Below are positions 8,395-15,965 of a DNA stretch of 64,000 nucleotides, piece by piece. Source of the DNA: DASRDU01 sp035560235 (lineage in GTDB: Bacteria; Acidobacteriota; Blastocatellia; RBC074); the NCBI GenBank assembly GCA_035560235.1, contig DATMAG010000093.1:1-64000 (forward strand), given 5' to 3'. Position numbers and translations under genes: made by a program. Position 1 is the stretch's first letter. Every line of letters begins with the position of its first letter. Under the pieces are notes generated by a model, which was not told where the DNA came from, searched no databases, and worked only from the letters and a program-made list of their open reading frames with translations.

Positions 8395-9321
8395 TTATTC
8401 GTGCCGCTTGTGCAGCTTGACGCCGTTGGGCAATGCGTTGCTGTCCCAATCGCAAATCACTTCGTAGTCGGCGAACGACTCGGGAAACTCCTTGCCCTCG
8501 CGCAAACGAACGTGAATGCCCTCAAACAGTTTGTGCGCCGGAGCGCAGCCCAGACGAGCTTCGCGTTTGTTCTGCTCGGCATTGTTTTCGTGCTGCGTGC
8601 CGACATGCTCGAAGTCATACAAACCGCGCACGACCATTTCGCCGCGCGCGGCGGAACGATCATGCTCGAACATGTGCAACAACGCCTCGAACAATAAATC
8701 CAGATCGGCCTGCGTGAAGTTCGTCCGTTCAGCGAAAGCCGGCGAGACGTAACCTTTCGCTGCATAAAGCGCATACGGCACGATGTGTTTGTTGCCCATC
8801 GTGCGCTCTTTCGCCGCGTCTTCTTCTTTCGTGACGGCACAACGTGTGATCGTGATTTCGAGCGGCGTGATTGGATGGAACGACTGCCCGAAGGTGAACT
8901 GCACCGGGCCGCGCACTTGTCCGAACGCTGAGCCTTTCATGACATCATTGCCTGTAGACAGCACGCCGCCAAAAGCGCGCACATCGTAAAACTCCCGGCA
9001 CACCCATTTCATTGCCGCTTCAGCTTTGTCTTTGATGTGGGCGAATTCCTCACCGCCTTTGATGACACCATTGTCCAGTTCACGGTTAATGACTGCGCCT
9101 TGCCGCACGAGAATGTTGTAGCCGTTGTCATTGCGCGGCGGCGCGAATTCGCTGACATAGTTGCGGACTTTGCGTTTCAGACAAACATCTGAAACGATGC
9201 CTTTGTTGGTGTTGGGATCGAGGCGCGGCATATTGCCCGCGTCTGGGTCGCCGTTGGGATTGCCATTGACTACCTCAAACAGCAGATAGAAATCGTGGCG
9301 GTTGCTTATCGCATTGGACAT
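8395..9321 (-). CDS. cas7c: Type I-C Cascade backbone Cas7c (Csd2)
   Basis: Protein of 308 residues. The opening MSNAISNRHDFYLLFEVVNGNPNGDPDAG is the signature of Csd2/Cas7 of type I-C (Dvulg subtype). It continues with PRLDPNTNKGIVSDVCLKRKVRNY, in which the conserved lysine/arginine patch contacts crRNA. I choose the ATG at 9319-9321 because it gives the family N-terminus and leaves AGGAG at good spacing; a second ATG two codons upstream is possible. The gene is 487 bases from cas8c but only 56 bases from cas10, so its transcription may be tied more to the III-A genes. Its translation-initiation region nearly copies that of cas10. Confidence 0.94.
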   Translation of the reverse strand: MSNAISNRHDFYLLFEVVNGNPNGDPDAGNMPRLDPNTNKGIVSDVCLKRKVRNYVSEFAPPRNDNGYNILVRQGAVINRELDNGVIKGGEEFAHIKDKAEAAMKWVCREFYDVRAFGGVLSTGNDVMKGSAFGQVRGPVQFTFGQSFHPITPLEITITRCAVTKEEDAAKERTMGNKHIVPYALYAAKGYVSPAFAERTNFTQADLDLLFEALLHMFEHDRSAARGEMVVRGLYDFEHVGTQHENNAEQNKREARLGCAPAHKLFEGIHVRLREGKEFPESFADYEVICDWDSNALPNGVKLHKRHE

Positions 9322-9327
9322 AGTCAT

Positions 9328-9814
9328 TTTCTCCTTCAGGTTTGCCGCGTCAGCGGCTGAGTTTAGCCGTCTATCTTAGATCAGATTGCATTTGCATGAA
9401 GGAGTCAGTACCGCGGACGGTAGCGAGCGAGGCTGCGACCTGACATACGCTCGTTACCGCTCGCAGTGCTGATCCAGCGCTCTTTCCGGATACGCGATTG
9501 CAGTTGATCTAAGCATTACGGGATGCAAGGATCCTCTTGTTGCCTCAGCAACAATTCGGATGTCACGCAAGTGAAGCATAGTTGACCTCTGGTCTTATCT
9601 CATTGCTTTCACGAAAGGCATAATCAAGCTCTTGAGCCCGCCGACAAGGGCAATCGGGTTATTTGCTCCAGATGCAAGGTCGAACTCTTGAGCCCGCCAT
9701 CGGCGGGTGCCAGCATAAAGCCCAGGGTGGAGCGCGCAGCGCGTAACCCTGGGAAAAGAAACAACCATTTTCCAGCCCGTGAAACGGGCGGCAGCCTGGC
9801 CAGATGCGTTTCTT
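9328..9814. repeat. Repeat-filled gap between cas8c and cas7c (palindromic MITE-like element plus hairpin mosaic)
   Basis: No gene is convincing in this 487-base stretch. At 9375-9513 lies a nested palindrome: outer arms CTTAGATCA (9375-9383) with TGATCTAAG (9505-9513), and inner arms 9401-9429 with 9448-9475 that pair imperfectly over about 28 bases. A smaller hairpin TTGTTGC-ctca-GCAACAA follows at 9537-9554. From 9600 on, CTCTTGAGCCCGCC occurs twice (9629-9642 and 9685-9698). Hairpins CCCGCC-atc-GGCGGG and CCCAGGGT (9721-9728) with ACCCTGGG (9746-9753) follow. The structure suggests non-autonomous mobile or REP-type sequence inserted in the operon. Confidence 0.6.
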
Positions 9815-11707
9815 TCAAAGCAAGGTATTACCTTCTGCTCTTTCATCAGTAGACTTTGCCTTTTTCCGCGCAGCATCATCAGCGGCTTTCTGCTGGTAGA
9901 AGCCAAGCGCAAAGCGGCCCTGCTCGACCAGCGAAAACGCGCGGGGAAACTCCGGCGGGAAATTCGGCTTCGGCTGCGGAAAGAGTGCGGCGATTTCGGC
10001 AATCTTGCGCTTGATCGCCTCGGCAGCGGCTTTGCCCCGGTCGCCCTGGCGCGAAACTTTCTTCAAATGATGCTGGTGCAAACGCCACAGAATACCGAAG
10101 GCCGAATTGGGGGCTGACGAAGCCGAGCCGTAATAACGTTCGACCACACCTGCGCCTTCAAGTTGATATTCGTGCGCGCGCATCTGCAAATCGTCGAAGA
10201 TCGCGAGCAGCCGCCCGCAGTTGTAGGCCGGATCACTGGTTTCAAAGACCTGTGGTTCAATCATAGGTTCACCTTCCTTTCGATTGCGATTGAGAATCAG
10301 TCTGAGCAGGGCGAAACGCGATAGCCTGCGCAGCGCGAGGTTCGGGCCATCGCTGGCCAGTTCTTTGGCAAAACGGTTGAGTAGTGGTTTGAGCAGCATC
10401 ACTGAAGGCGCGTGGCCTTCGAGCGCGGCGCGATAAAGCTGCGTGAGCAATTCGGGTTGCAAATCCTTCGACTCGCGCACCGTCGTCATCGCCAGCATAT
10501 ACAGGCCGAGCGGCTGCGGCGCTTCCCTGCCTTCGCCATCGGTTTTCTTTCTGGCTTTGGCAGCAGCGGCAGGATCGCCGAAGGGCGCGATCTCCAAATC
10601 CCGAAACCACTGCTTCAGATTTTCGGTTGCAGCATCGAGCGGGCATTGCATCCAGTGGCGCACGACGATGCGTCCGGCATTGCCCGCCAGCGTGACGCTG
10701 TAAAACTCGTCCGGTTTGATGCCGTGATGTTCCGCGCCACGCAGAGGCGCAGTCAGAAAGCGATGCACCGTGTCCGGCTTCGGCTGCTCGAAGAGTTCGG
10801 CGAAGATGTCTGTTGCTTCTTCCGAATCTCGCGCCCAGAAACAGAATATTGTTGGTGCGTTTTTGATTCTGATGCTGTGATTGCGCTGGCTGAGCAGCCA
10901 GTTAAGCGCGATGCAATATGCTGTAGCTGCCTCTTCGGAGATAGGCGCGTTGTAGCTTTGAACCCGCCCGAATGAGGAGAAGCTAGGAGAGGACTTCTCA
11001 AATGAAACAAGCTTGCCTTGGTTGTTCAGTGTGTTCGGGACGTTTTTGATTTTTGGAGAATGGGTTCTGGCGATAATTCCTTCAGCCCCAGTAACAAGAC
11101 AAATCTCCTTTACTATTTCGCCTGTTTCTCCGTCATCGCCTCCTTGCATTTTGGCGAACGCTGTTTTCCAGTAGGCCTTGATCTGTTCGTTCTCGACAAC
11201 AAATTCGTCAGTGACTTCAAAGGCGAATTCATCATTTCCAAGCGGCGCTTCATCACCAGACGCAGAGACGATATGCCACTTGTCATCAATGAGCTTCACA
11301 AACGAGGGAGGCTGTCCTGACAACTTCTCTCGGTATTTCAAAATAGAATCGAGAGCAGGATGCCCAGTGGCTTGAAAACAATCGCTGATTTGCGTCCAGA
11401 AATGCTCGTGCTTGGCTGCGAGTTTCTTTGCATCCTTTGGTTTTTTCGGATCAGGACTGAGGCCAAACATTCCGTCAACTCCTTCAGTCAGAAAATCGGC
11501 AACCTTCCCGGAATTAGTATCAGCAAGAATTCTAGGGCAGTCCTTCTTTATCCCGCCTTTTTTATCGCCGAGTTGTACAGGCCCTTGTCCAAGCAAATTG
11601 CCTTCGGCGTCGAGCGAGATCACCCAGCGGATGGCCTTTTTCGTGAACGCCAGGTCATCCAGCAGTTTGCGCGAATGCGCGAGATCGTAAAGTGCTTTGA
11701 GTAACAT
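9815..11707 (-). CDS. cas8c: Type I-C Cascade large subunit Cas8c (Csd1)
   Basis: Protein of 630 residues from the ATG at 11705-11707. It begins MLLKALYDLAHSRKLLDDLAF, the standard Csd1 N-terminus, and has AAAGGGG 8 bases upstream. Cas8c recognises the PAM and recruits Cas3. Family features include RNHSIRIKNAPTIFCFWAR, an ALRRLSRFALLRLILNRN helix and, near the C-terminus, VEQGRFALGFYQQKAADD, which in relatives is close to the end of the protein. The last roughly 15 residues (KSTDERAEGNTLL) look like read-through into the repeat-rich gap, so the native 3' end may have been altered by insertion. An in-frame upstream extension to 11863 is rejected because it is encoded in repeat sequence. Confidence 0.92.
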   Translation of the reverse strand: MLLKALYDLAHSRKLLDDLAFTKKAIRWVISLDAEGNLLGQGPVQLGDKKGGIKKDCPRILADTNSGKVADFLTEGVDGMFGLSPDPKKPKDAKKLAAKHEHFWTQISDCFQATGHPALDSILKYREKLSGQPPSFVKLIDDKWHIVSASGDEAPLGNDEFAFEVTDEFVVENEQIKAYWKTAFAKMQGGDDGETGEIVKEICLVTGAEGIIARTHSPKIKNVPNTLNNQGKLVSFEKSSPSFSSFGRVQSYNAPISEEAATAYCIALNWLLSQRNHSIRIKNAPTIFCFWARDSEEATDIFAELFEQPKPDTVHRFLTAPLRGAEHHGIKPDEFYSVTLAGNAGRIVVRHWMQCPLDAATENLKQWFRDLEIAPFGDPAAAAKARKKTDGEGREAPQPLGLYMLAMTTVRESKDLQPELLTQLYRAALEGHAPSVMLLKPLLNRFAKELASDGPNLALRRLSRFALLRLILNRNRKEGEPMIEPQVFETSDPAYNCGRLLAIFDDLQMRAHEYQLEGAGVVERYYGSASSAPNSAFGILWRLHQHHLKKVSRQGDRGKAAAEAIKRKIAEIAALFPQPKPNFPPEFPRAFSLVEQGRFALGFYQQKAADDAARKKAKSTDERAEGNTLL

Positions 11708-11852
11708 TACAAAAACCCCTTTCCGGTTTTTCGTCGCGTAGCGACGACCGTGTTGCCGCTCACGTCGTAGTAACCCTCGAAGAAACCCACGGCTAAATTC
11801 ACCTCGTCGCTCCGCGACGGCGGAGGTTTGCGGACTTGCGACCGACGAATGC
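11708..11852. repeat. Palindromic intergenic repeat between cas5c and cas8c
   Basis: The 145 bases contain two near-identical small palindromes, CGTCGC-gta-GCGACG at 11732-11746 and CGTCGC-tcc-GCGACG at 11805-11819. They are about 73 bases apart and flank a segment whose complement reads TTTAGCCGTGGGTTTC. Such paired GTCGC..GCGAC modules look like a dispersed repeat family rather than operon spacer, since Cascade genes are normally tightly packed. Structure is directly visible; membership of a genome-wide family is inference. Confidence 0.55.
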
Positions 11853-12644
11853 TCATCCCGCAAACTTCACACGTTCGGGATGACATTGCATCGTGGCCTG
11901 CTCGATCTTGGCGTGAAAGAATGCGGCCTCTGGTTTGATCGGAGCGCGGTTCGATCGCGGCAGATTTTTCGCCTTTTTTCCCGCAGCGGCTTTCATCGCT
12001 TCGAGTTCCGCATCGTTGAGCCATTTGAAGCCCGTTGCCCGTTCGTTCGCATCAAACACGTCGTAGAGCATCAGGCCGAGATCGCCACCGAACTGCTGCC
12101 ACTGCGGATTGCGGCGTTCGAGTTCGGCTTGTGCGTCATCAACCCAGTCAAAGTCCGCCGCGAATTCGCGCACGCCGAGACACGGGCGATGAAAGCATTT
12201 GCCGTTGCGCGCGCGTCGCTCGATTTCCGCGAGATATTTCGGCAAGCCGTGCGGCACGTTTTGGCCGAGTTCGGACAAGCGCACTTCCGCCGTGATGAGG
12301 TATTCGACTTCCTGCAACGCGAGCATATTGCGCTGCGTGCCGTCTTTCGCGCCGCCACCGGCTTCGATGTACGAGACTTTGGACGGGTCTTTCATCCACG
12401 TCTGAAAGCCGCTGATGACGCTCTGGACTTCATTGCGGCGAAACGAAAACCAGCGGCCTTTTTTGACGATGCGGACAGCATCCATCAGGTAGTAAATTTC
12501 CGGCTCCCAGAAGATGGCTTCCAGAATGCCGCGCGCGGCAGACGGCGTGATGACCGGATAGCTGACGCGCTCGACTTTCATTTCCGGGCGCGTGAAGCAG
12601 GCGTAATCGCCCCACACGCGCACGGTCACACGGTTGTCGTTCAT
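11853..12644 (-). CDS. cas5c: Type I-C Cas5c/Cas5d, crRNA-processing endoribonuclease and Cascade subunit
   Basis: Protein of 263 residues. In type I-C, Cas5 replaces Cas6: it cuts the repeat RNA and stays on the crRNA 5' handle. Recognisable parts are the N-terminal VRVWGDYACFTRPEMKVER, the YPVITPSAARGILEAIFW segment that characterises Cas5 proteins, and the conserved CFHRPCLGVREF block near residue 160. The start codon overlaps the cas3 stop by 4 bases. This is the only recognisable crRNA-processing enzyme in the window, which matters because the adjacent III-A module has no Cas6 here. Confidence 0.94.
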   Translation of the reverse strand: MNDNRVTVRVWGDYACFTRPEMKVERVSYPVITPSAARGILEAIFWEPEIYYLMDAVRIVKKGRWFSFRRNEVQSVISGFQTWMKDPSKVSYIEAGGGAKDGTQRNMLALQEVEYLITAEVRLSELGQNVPHGLPKYLAEIERRARNGKCFHRPCLGVREFAADFDWVDDAQAELERRNPQWQQFGGDLGLMLYDVFDANERATGFKWLNDAELEAMKAAAGKKAKNLPRSNRAPIKPEAAFFHAKIEQATMQCHPERVKFAG

Positions 12645-14875
12645 AAAATAAAATCCTCCTCGGATCGTTGATTAAGAATGACGCCGAACTGACGGTCATA
12701 AAACCCTTCGGCCAGCACATACATTTCCCAGTTCGGAAATAACTCGTTGATCTGCCCCAGGCCCTGCAGCAACAGAAAATCGCGCGTGTGCAGATTGACG
12801 ATGTAGCGTTGCAGGCGGCGCAGATCGGTGCGCGTGAAACTATCGCGCCCTTTGTCGCGAATGTCGGCGATGATGTTCGGCGCATCTCTGTAAGGCACAA
12901 TGACGGGGCGCGTGTCATCGCTGATGACGCGGGCTTCCTGCGCGACGGTGCGGAAGTTGAAGCCGTTACGCAATGCCTGAATGTCCTTCGCGTCAGGATC
13001 GGTGTAAGCGAAAAGCTGCGTGAAGTAACGCTCGAACAACTGATGGTCGGTGGCAAGTTGTTCGGCGCTGATTTGTTGCAGCAGGGTACTCGTGATGCTG
13101 GTGGCGGTGCGGTACACGCCCGGCGGCAGCGTGTTGTTTTCCGGCGTGAACAGGGTGACTTTGCCGAGCGCGGGCTGTCCGTGTTCATCAGTCAAACGGC
13201 CTTCGCGGTTGCAACGACCGGCGGCCTGCACAATCGAATCGAGCGGCGCGAGCGCGCGATAGACGAGCGGAAAATCCACATCAACACCGGCTTCGATCAA
13301 TTGCGTAGACACCACGCGACACGGCGCGCCGCGTTTAAGTCGCGCGCGAATCGTATCGGCTTCAAGAGCTTTGTCATCGCCCAGCAAATCAAAGCGATGC
13401 TGCGCGCACATCCACGACGAAAGATGAAACAGACTGTCGCGTTCGTCTTCCGGCAACAGACGATGCAGTTCGTTCCACAACTCAAAAGCGTGGCGGCGAA
13501 TGTTGACGACGCACAGTGATTGCGGCTGTTCGGTCATTTGCTGTGCGAGCGTTGCCCAACTCATCGTTTGCACTGGCGAGGTGAAGTGATAACGCACGCG
13601 CCGAAGCTGCTGAAACGTGGCCTCGGTGTCCCGGGTGATTTCGGTGATTTCGTTTGTGGTAAAGCCTTCGGTGACGGAGTTGCTCTTACGAAAGGCAGGC
13701 TGCGTGGCAGTCGAAAAAACAAAGCTGACACCATACGTGCGCTGCAGTTCGCGCAGCACGTTGAGCAGCGGATTGAGCAGATGCGTGGGCAGCGTCTGCA
13801 CTTCATCGAAGATCACGACCGAGCGCGCGATGTTGTGCAGCTTGCGGCAGCGGCTCGTGCGCGCGGCAAACAATGATTCGATGAATTGCACCGAAGTCGT
13901 CACGATGATGGGCGCGTCCCAGTTTTCCGCCGCGTATTCGAGCGGTGATCTCGTGCGCGGTCGCTCTTCGTTGGTGTCCTCTTCAACCTTCACGGCCGAA
14001 TGATGCTCGGTGACGATGCCTTTGTTTTCAGGATCGAAGATGCGGCGATATTGCGCGGCGTTCTGCTCAATGATCGAAAGATACGGAATCACGACAATCA
14101 CGCGCCGCAAGCCGTGCAATTGCGCGTGCCGAAGCGCGAAGGCCATCGCTGCAAGCGTCTTGCCGCCACCCGTCGGCACGGTGAGCGAAAAGAAACCGGG
14201 CGGTTTTTCTGCTGCGTCGAGGCATCGCTGAAAGATGCGATTGCGCAGCGCGTTGAGCTCACCGTCTTTGGCTCTGGCGTTCTTTTCGGCGAGCAGTTGT
14301 TGCAGCATCTGGTCAGCTTCCAGTTGAAACGTCGCGCGCGGCTGAAGCTGGAAATGGGCCTCGGTGTCGAGAAAATCCGCGTCCACGAGCGCCGAAAAGA
14401 TCATCCGCGTGAGCATTTCCAGGCGCAGCTTGTCCCGGGCAAAGTCAGGGTCAGAAAAGCTCAGATCAAGATTGCCGACTTCGGCTTCAAATCGCTGTTG
14501 TAAAGTTGGCAGACAGGTGAAGTCGTAGCGCGCATCGTGGACGAGTTCGCGCAGCTTTTCGGCATCGTGCAAGCCTGCGTGATGCGCCGCGATGGCAAAG
14601 GCCAGCGTGAGCTTTTTATGCTTGAAAGCCAGCGCAGCGCCATAAACGGCGTGATGCGTTTCGTGGCTGCTGTTGCGCTGGCCACAGAGATACTGCTGAA
14701 ACTCTTCGCGGTATTTGCCGAGGTCGTGCAGCAAGCCTGCCCATTCTGCCAGGGTTCCGAGCTGGCTGTTTCCGGCTTGTCCGAATTGCCGCGCCAGTGC
14801 CCCCACGCCGCGAAGATGTTCGTGGAGCAGATGCGGGCGGCCCTGACTGTTGGCCGGGTGGGCAAGAAAAGACAT
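12641..14875 (-). CDS. cas3: Type I CRISPR helicase-nuclease Cas3 (HD plus helicase)
   Basis: Protein of 744 residues from the ATG at 14873-14875 with GGAG 6 bases upstream; an in-frame extension to 15013 lacks family similarity. The N-terminal HD domain shows LLHDLGKYREEF (H50, D51) and AIAAHHAGLHD. The SF2 helicase domain shows Walker A VPTGGGKT at about 234-241, DEVQ at about 357-360 in place of DEAD/H as usual for Cas3, FSTATQP, and motif VI AAGRCNREGR. All catalytic motifs are intact, so DNA degradation after Cascade binding is expected. It is the first gene of the run, preceded by a leader with a strong hairpin. Confidence 0.95.
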   Translation of the reverse strand: MSFLAHPANSQGRPHLLHEHLRGVGALARQFGQAGNSQLGTLAEWAGLLHDLGKYREEFQQYLCGQRNSSHETHHAVYGAALAFKHKKLTLAFAIAAHHAGLHDAEKLRELVHDARYDFTCLPTLQQRFEAEVGNLDLSFSDPDFARDKLRLEMLTRMIFSALVDADFLDTEAHFQLQPRATFQLEADQMLQQLLAEKNARAKDGELNALRNRIFQRCLDAAEKPPGFFSLTVPTGGGKTLAAMAFALRHAQLHGLRRVIVVIPYLSIIEQNAAQYRRIFDPENKGIVTEHHSAVKVEEDTNEERPRTRSPLEYAAENWDAPIIVTTSVQFIESLFAARTSRCRKLHNIARSVVIFDEVQTLPTHLLNPLLNVLRELQRTYGVSFVFSTATQPAFRKSNSVTEGFTTNEITEITRDTEATFQQLRRVRYHFTSPVQTMSWATLAQQMTEQPQSLCVVNIRRHAFELWNELHRLLPEDERDSLFHLSSWMCAQHRFDLLGDDKALEADTIRARLKRGAPCRVVSTQLIEAGVDVDFPLVYRALAPLDSIVQAAGRCNREGRLTDEHGQPALGKVTLFTPENNTLPPGVYRTATSITSTLLQQISAEQLATDHQLFERYFTQLFAYTDPDAKDIQALRNGFNFRTVAQEARVISDDTRPVIVPYRDAPNIIADIRDKGRDSFTRTDLRRLQRYIVNLHTRDFLLLQGLGQINELFPNWEMYVLAEGFYDRQFGVILNQRSEEDFIL

Positions 14876-14940
14876 ACGGTCACTCCGGGGCTGAGAATGC
14901 CTGAGCTGCAGACGGGGCTGGTTCGGGAGTTGGAACTGTC

Positions 14941-14972
14941 GTGCGAGACTGGCTGATACAGAAGTCTCGCAC
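14941..14972. promoter_or_regulatory. Perfect hairpin in the leader of the cas operon
   Basis: A 10-bp perfect stem (GTGCGAGACT at 14941-14950 with AGTCTCGCAC at 14963-14972) with a 12-base loop lies 66 bases upstream of the cas3 start. It has no T-tract, so it is not a standard terminator. It may be an operator or a 5'-UTR structure controlling the cas genes. The structure is seen; the function is a guess. Confidence 0.4.
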
Positions 14973-15010
14973 CTGGCCGGTAAGAGGGTAATGGATGACC
15001 GGGCGGATTG

Positions 15011-15041
15011 CAAAAGGCAGAGAACAGTTCTCTGCCTTTTG
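15011..15041 (-). terminator. Intrinsic terminator of mscL
   Basis: A perfect 15-bp inverted repeat with one central base (CAAAAGGCAGAGAAC / GTTCTCTGCCTTTTG) starts 17 bases after the mscL stop codon. The GGCAGAGAAC hairpin is followed by TTTTG on the transcript. It separates mscL from the cas3 leader and would work in both directions. Confidence 0.7.
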
Positions 15042-15057
15042 CCTGGGGTCTGCCTGC

Positions 15058-15462
15058 TCAGCCGCGTTTGAGCAGGTCGCGGATGTCGGCGAGCAGTGAT
15101 TCGGTTGGAGTAGGTGGCGGCGGCGGTTCAGTGGCGCGCATTCGGTTGTAGGCTTTCACGATCAGAAAGACCACGAAGGCGATGATCAGAAATTCGATCA
15201 CCGTCTGAATGAACGCGCCGTACAGAATCGCGGCTTCGGGTTTGGTGACCTTTCCGGCGGCATCCGTGATGGCGGGATCAAGGACGTATTTCAGATCACT
15301 GAAATTGACGCCGCCCAGAACCTTGCCAATCGGTGGCATGATGATCCCGTCCACCACTGACGCGACGACTTTGCCGAAGGCTGCGCCGATGACCACGCCG
15401 ATGGCGAGGTCAATGACGTTGCCTCGTTTGATAAAGTCTCCGAAATCTTTTGCCATGCCCAT
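15058..15462 (-). CDS. mscL: Large-conductance mechanosensitive channel MscL
   Basis: Protein of 134 residues, the usual size. It opens with the amphipathic N-terminal helix (MAKDFGDFIKRGNVIDLAIG), then TM1 (VIDLAIGVVIGAAFGKVVAS). The periplasmic loop holds the IMPPIGKVLGGVNFSDL motif, TM2 is AFIQTVIEFLIIAFVVFLIV, and the cytoplasmic C-terminal helix is preceded by a proline run. It releases solutes during hypo-osmotic shock in the inner membrane. AGGAGG precedes the start; a second ATG two codons downstream is also possible. A strong terminator follows. Monocistronic. Confidence 0.97.
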   Translation of the reverse strand: MGMAKDFGDFIKRGNVIDLAIGVVIGAAFGKVVASVVDGIIMPPIGKVLGGVNFSDLKYVLDPAITDAAGKVTKPEAAILYGAFIQTVIEFLIIAFVVFLIVKAYNRMRATEPPPPPTPTESLLADIRDLLKRG

Positions 15463-15965
15463 ACTTTTTCGGCCTCCTGTTATTGAGGATTTGCTGTGTT
15501 GAAGGAAACGACCAGTCAGCCGCCAGACAGATTTCTGTCACCGGGGGGAAAACGGAGGGATGGAGCAACAACTGTCAGCGATTCCGGCGACCGTAACACC
15601 GGATGACGATCAGCGACTGAAAGGAATTGATTACCGAACGCAGCGATCATATTGAGAGGGCAGGCCTTTTTCAAGAGTCGCCGCTCAGCGTTTTGCAACG
15701 GCTTGCCCACAGCATCACAGCCGGGAACGCAGGGGCTGGAGCCGATCCTGTTTCACTCAACAGGACTTTTCCGCAGGTCAGACAGGCCCCGACGCCTGCA
15801 CTCCTTGTAATGCTGTAGCGCTGATTGACACTGTCAGTGGAGCGGTGTAGCTTTCGCGGTGCGGGCACCAGGCTGCACGACCCGCATCTCATCCTCTTCA
15901 GCTCACAATCAGAGATGTTCTGATGCCCGAATGATGGCGGCATCAGAGAAAGGTGGAAAGCGCAT
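15463..15965. other. 503-base divergent intergenic region
   Basis: Upstream regions of mscL (leftward) and the secreted duplicated-domain gene (rightward). No convincing gene: the reading frames on both strands are not supported by start sites or composition. A candidate rightward promoter is TTGACA at 15825-15830, 17 bases, then TAGCTT at 15848-15853. It would give a leader of about 105 bases before the ATG at 15966. The -10 match is modest. Confidence 0.35.

Noticed and set aside
8339..8455. Upstream extension of Cas10 by 39 residues
   Set aside because: Would overlap cas7c and lacks similarity; the ATG at 8338 has a good ribosome-binding site and the family N-terminus.
9595..10002. Reading frame of 135 residues on the minus strand across the end of cas8c
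   Set aside because: It overlaps cas8c in another frame and reads through repeat sequence; composition is not protein-like.
11864..12644. 263-residue frame on the plus strand of about the same extent as cas5c
   Set aside because: Antisense shadow of cas5c; the minus-strand protein carries all family motifs.
14876..15013. Upstream extension of Cas3 by 46 residues
   Set aside because: Covers the leader hairpin; GGAG and the typical N-terminus point to 14875.
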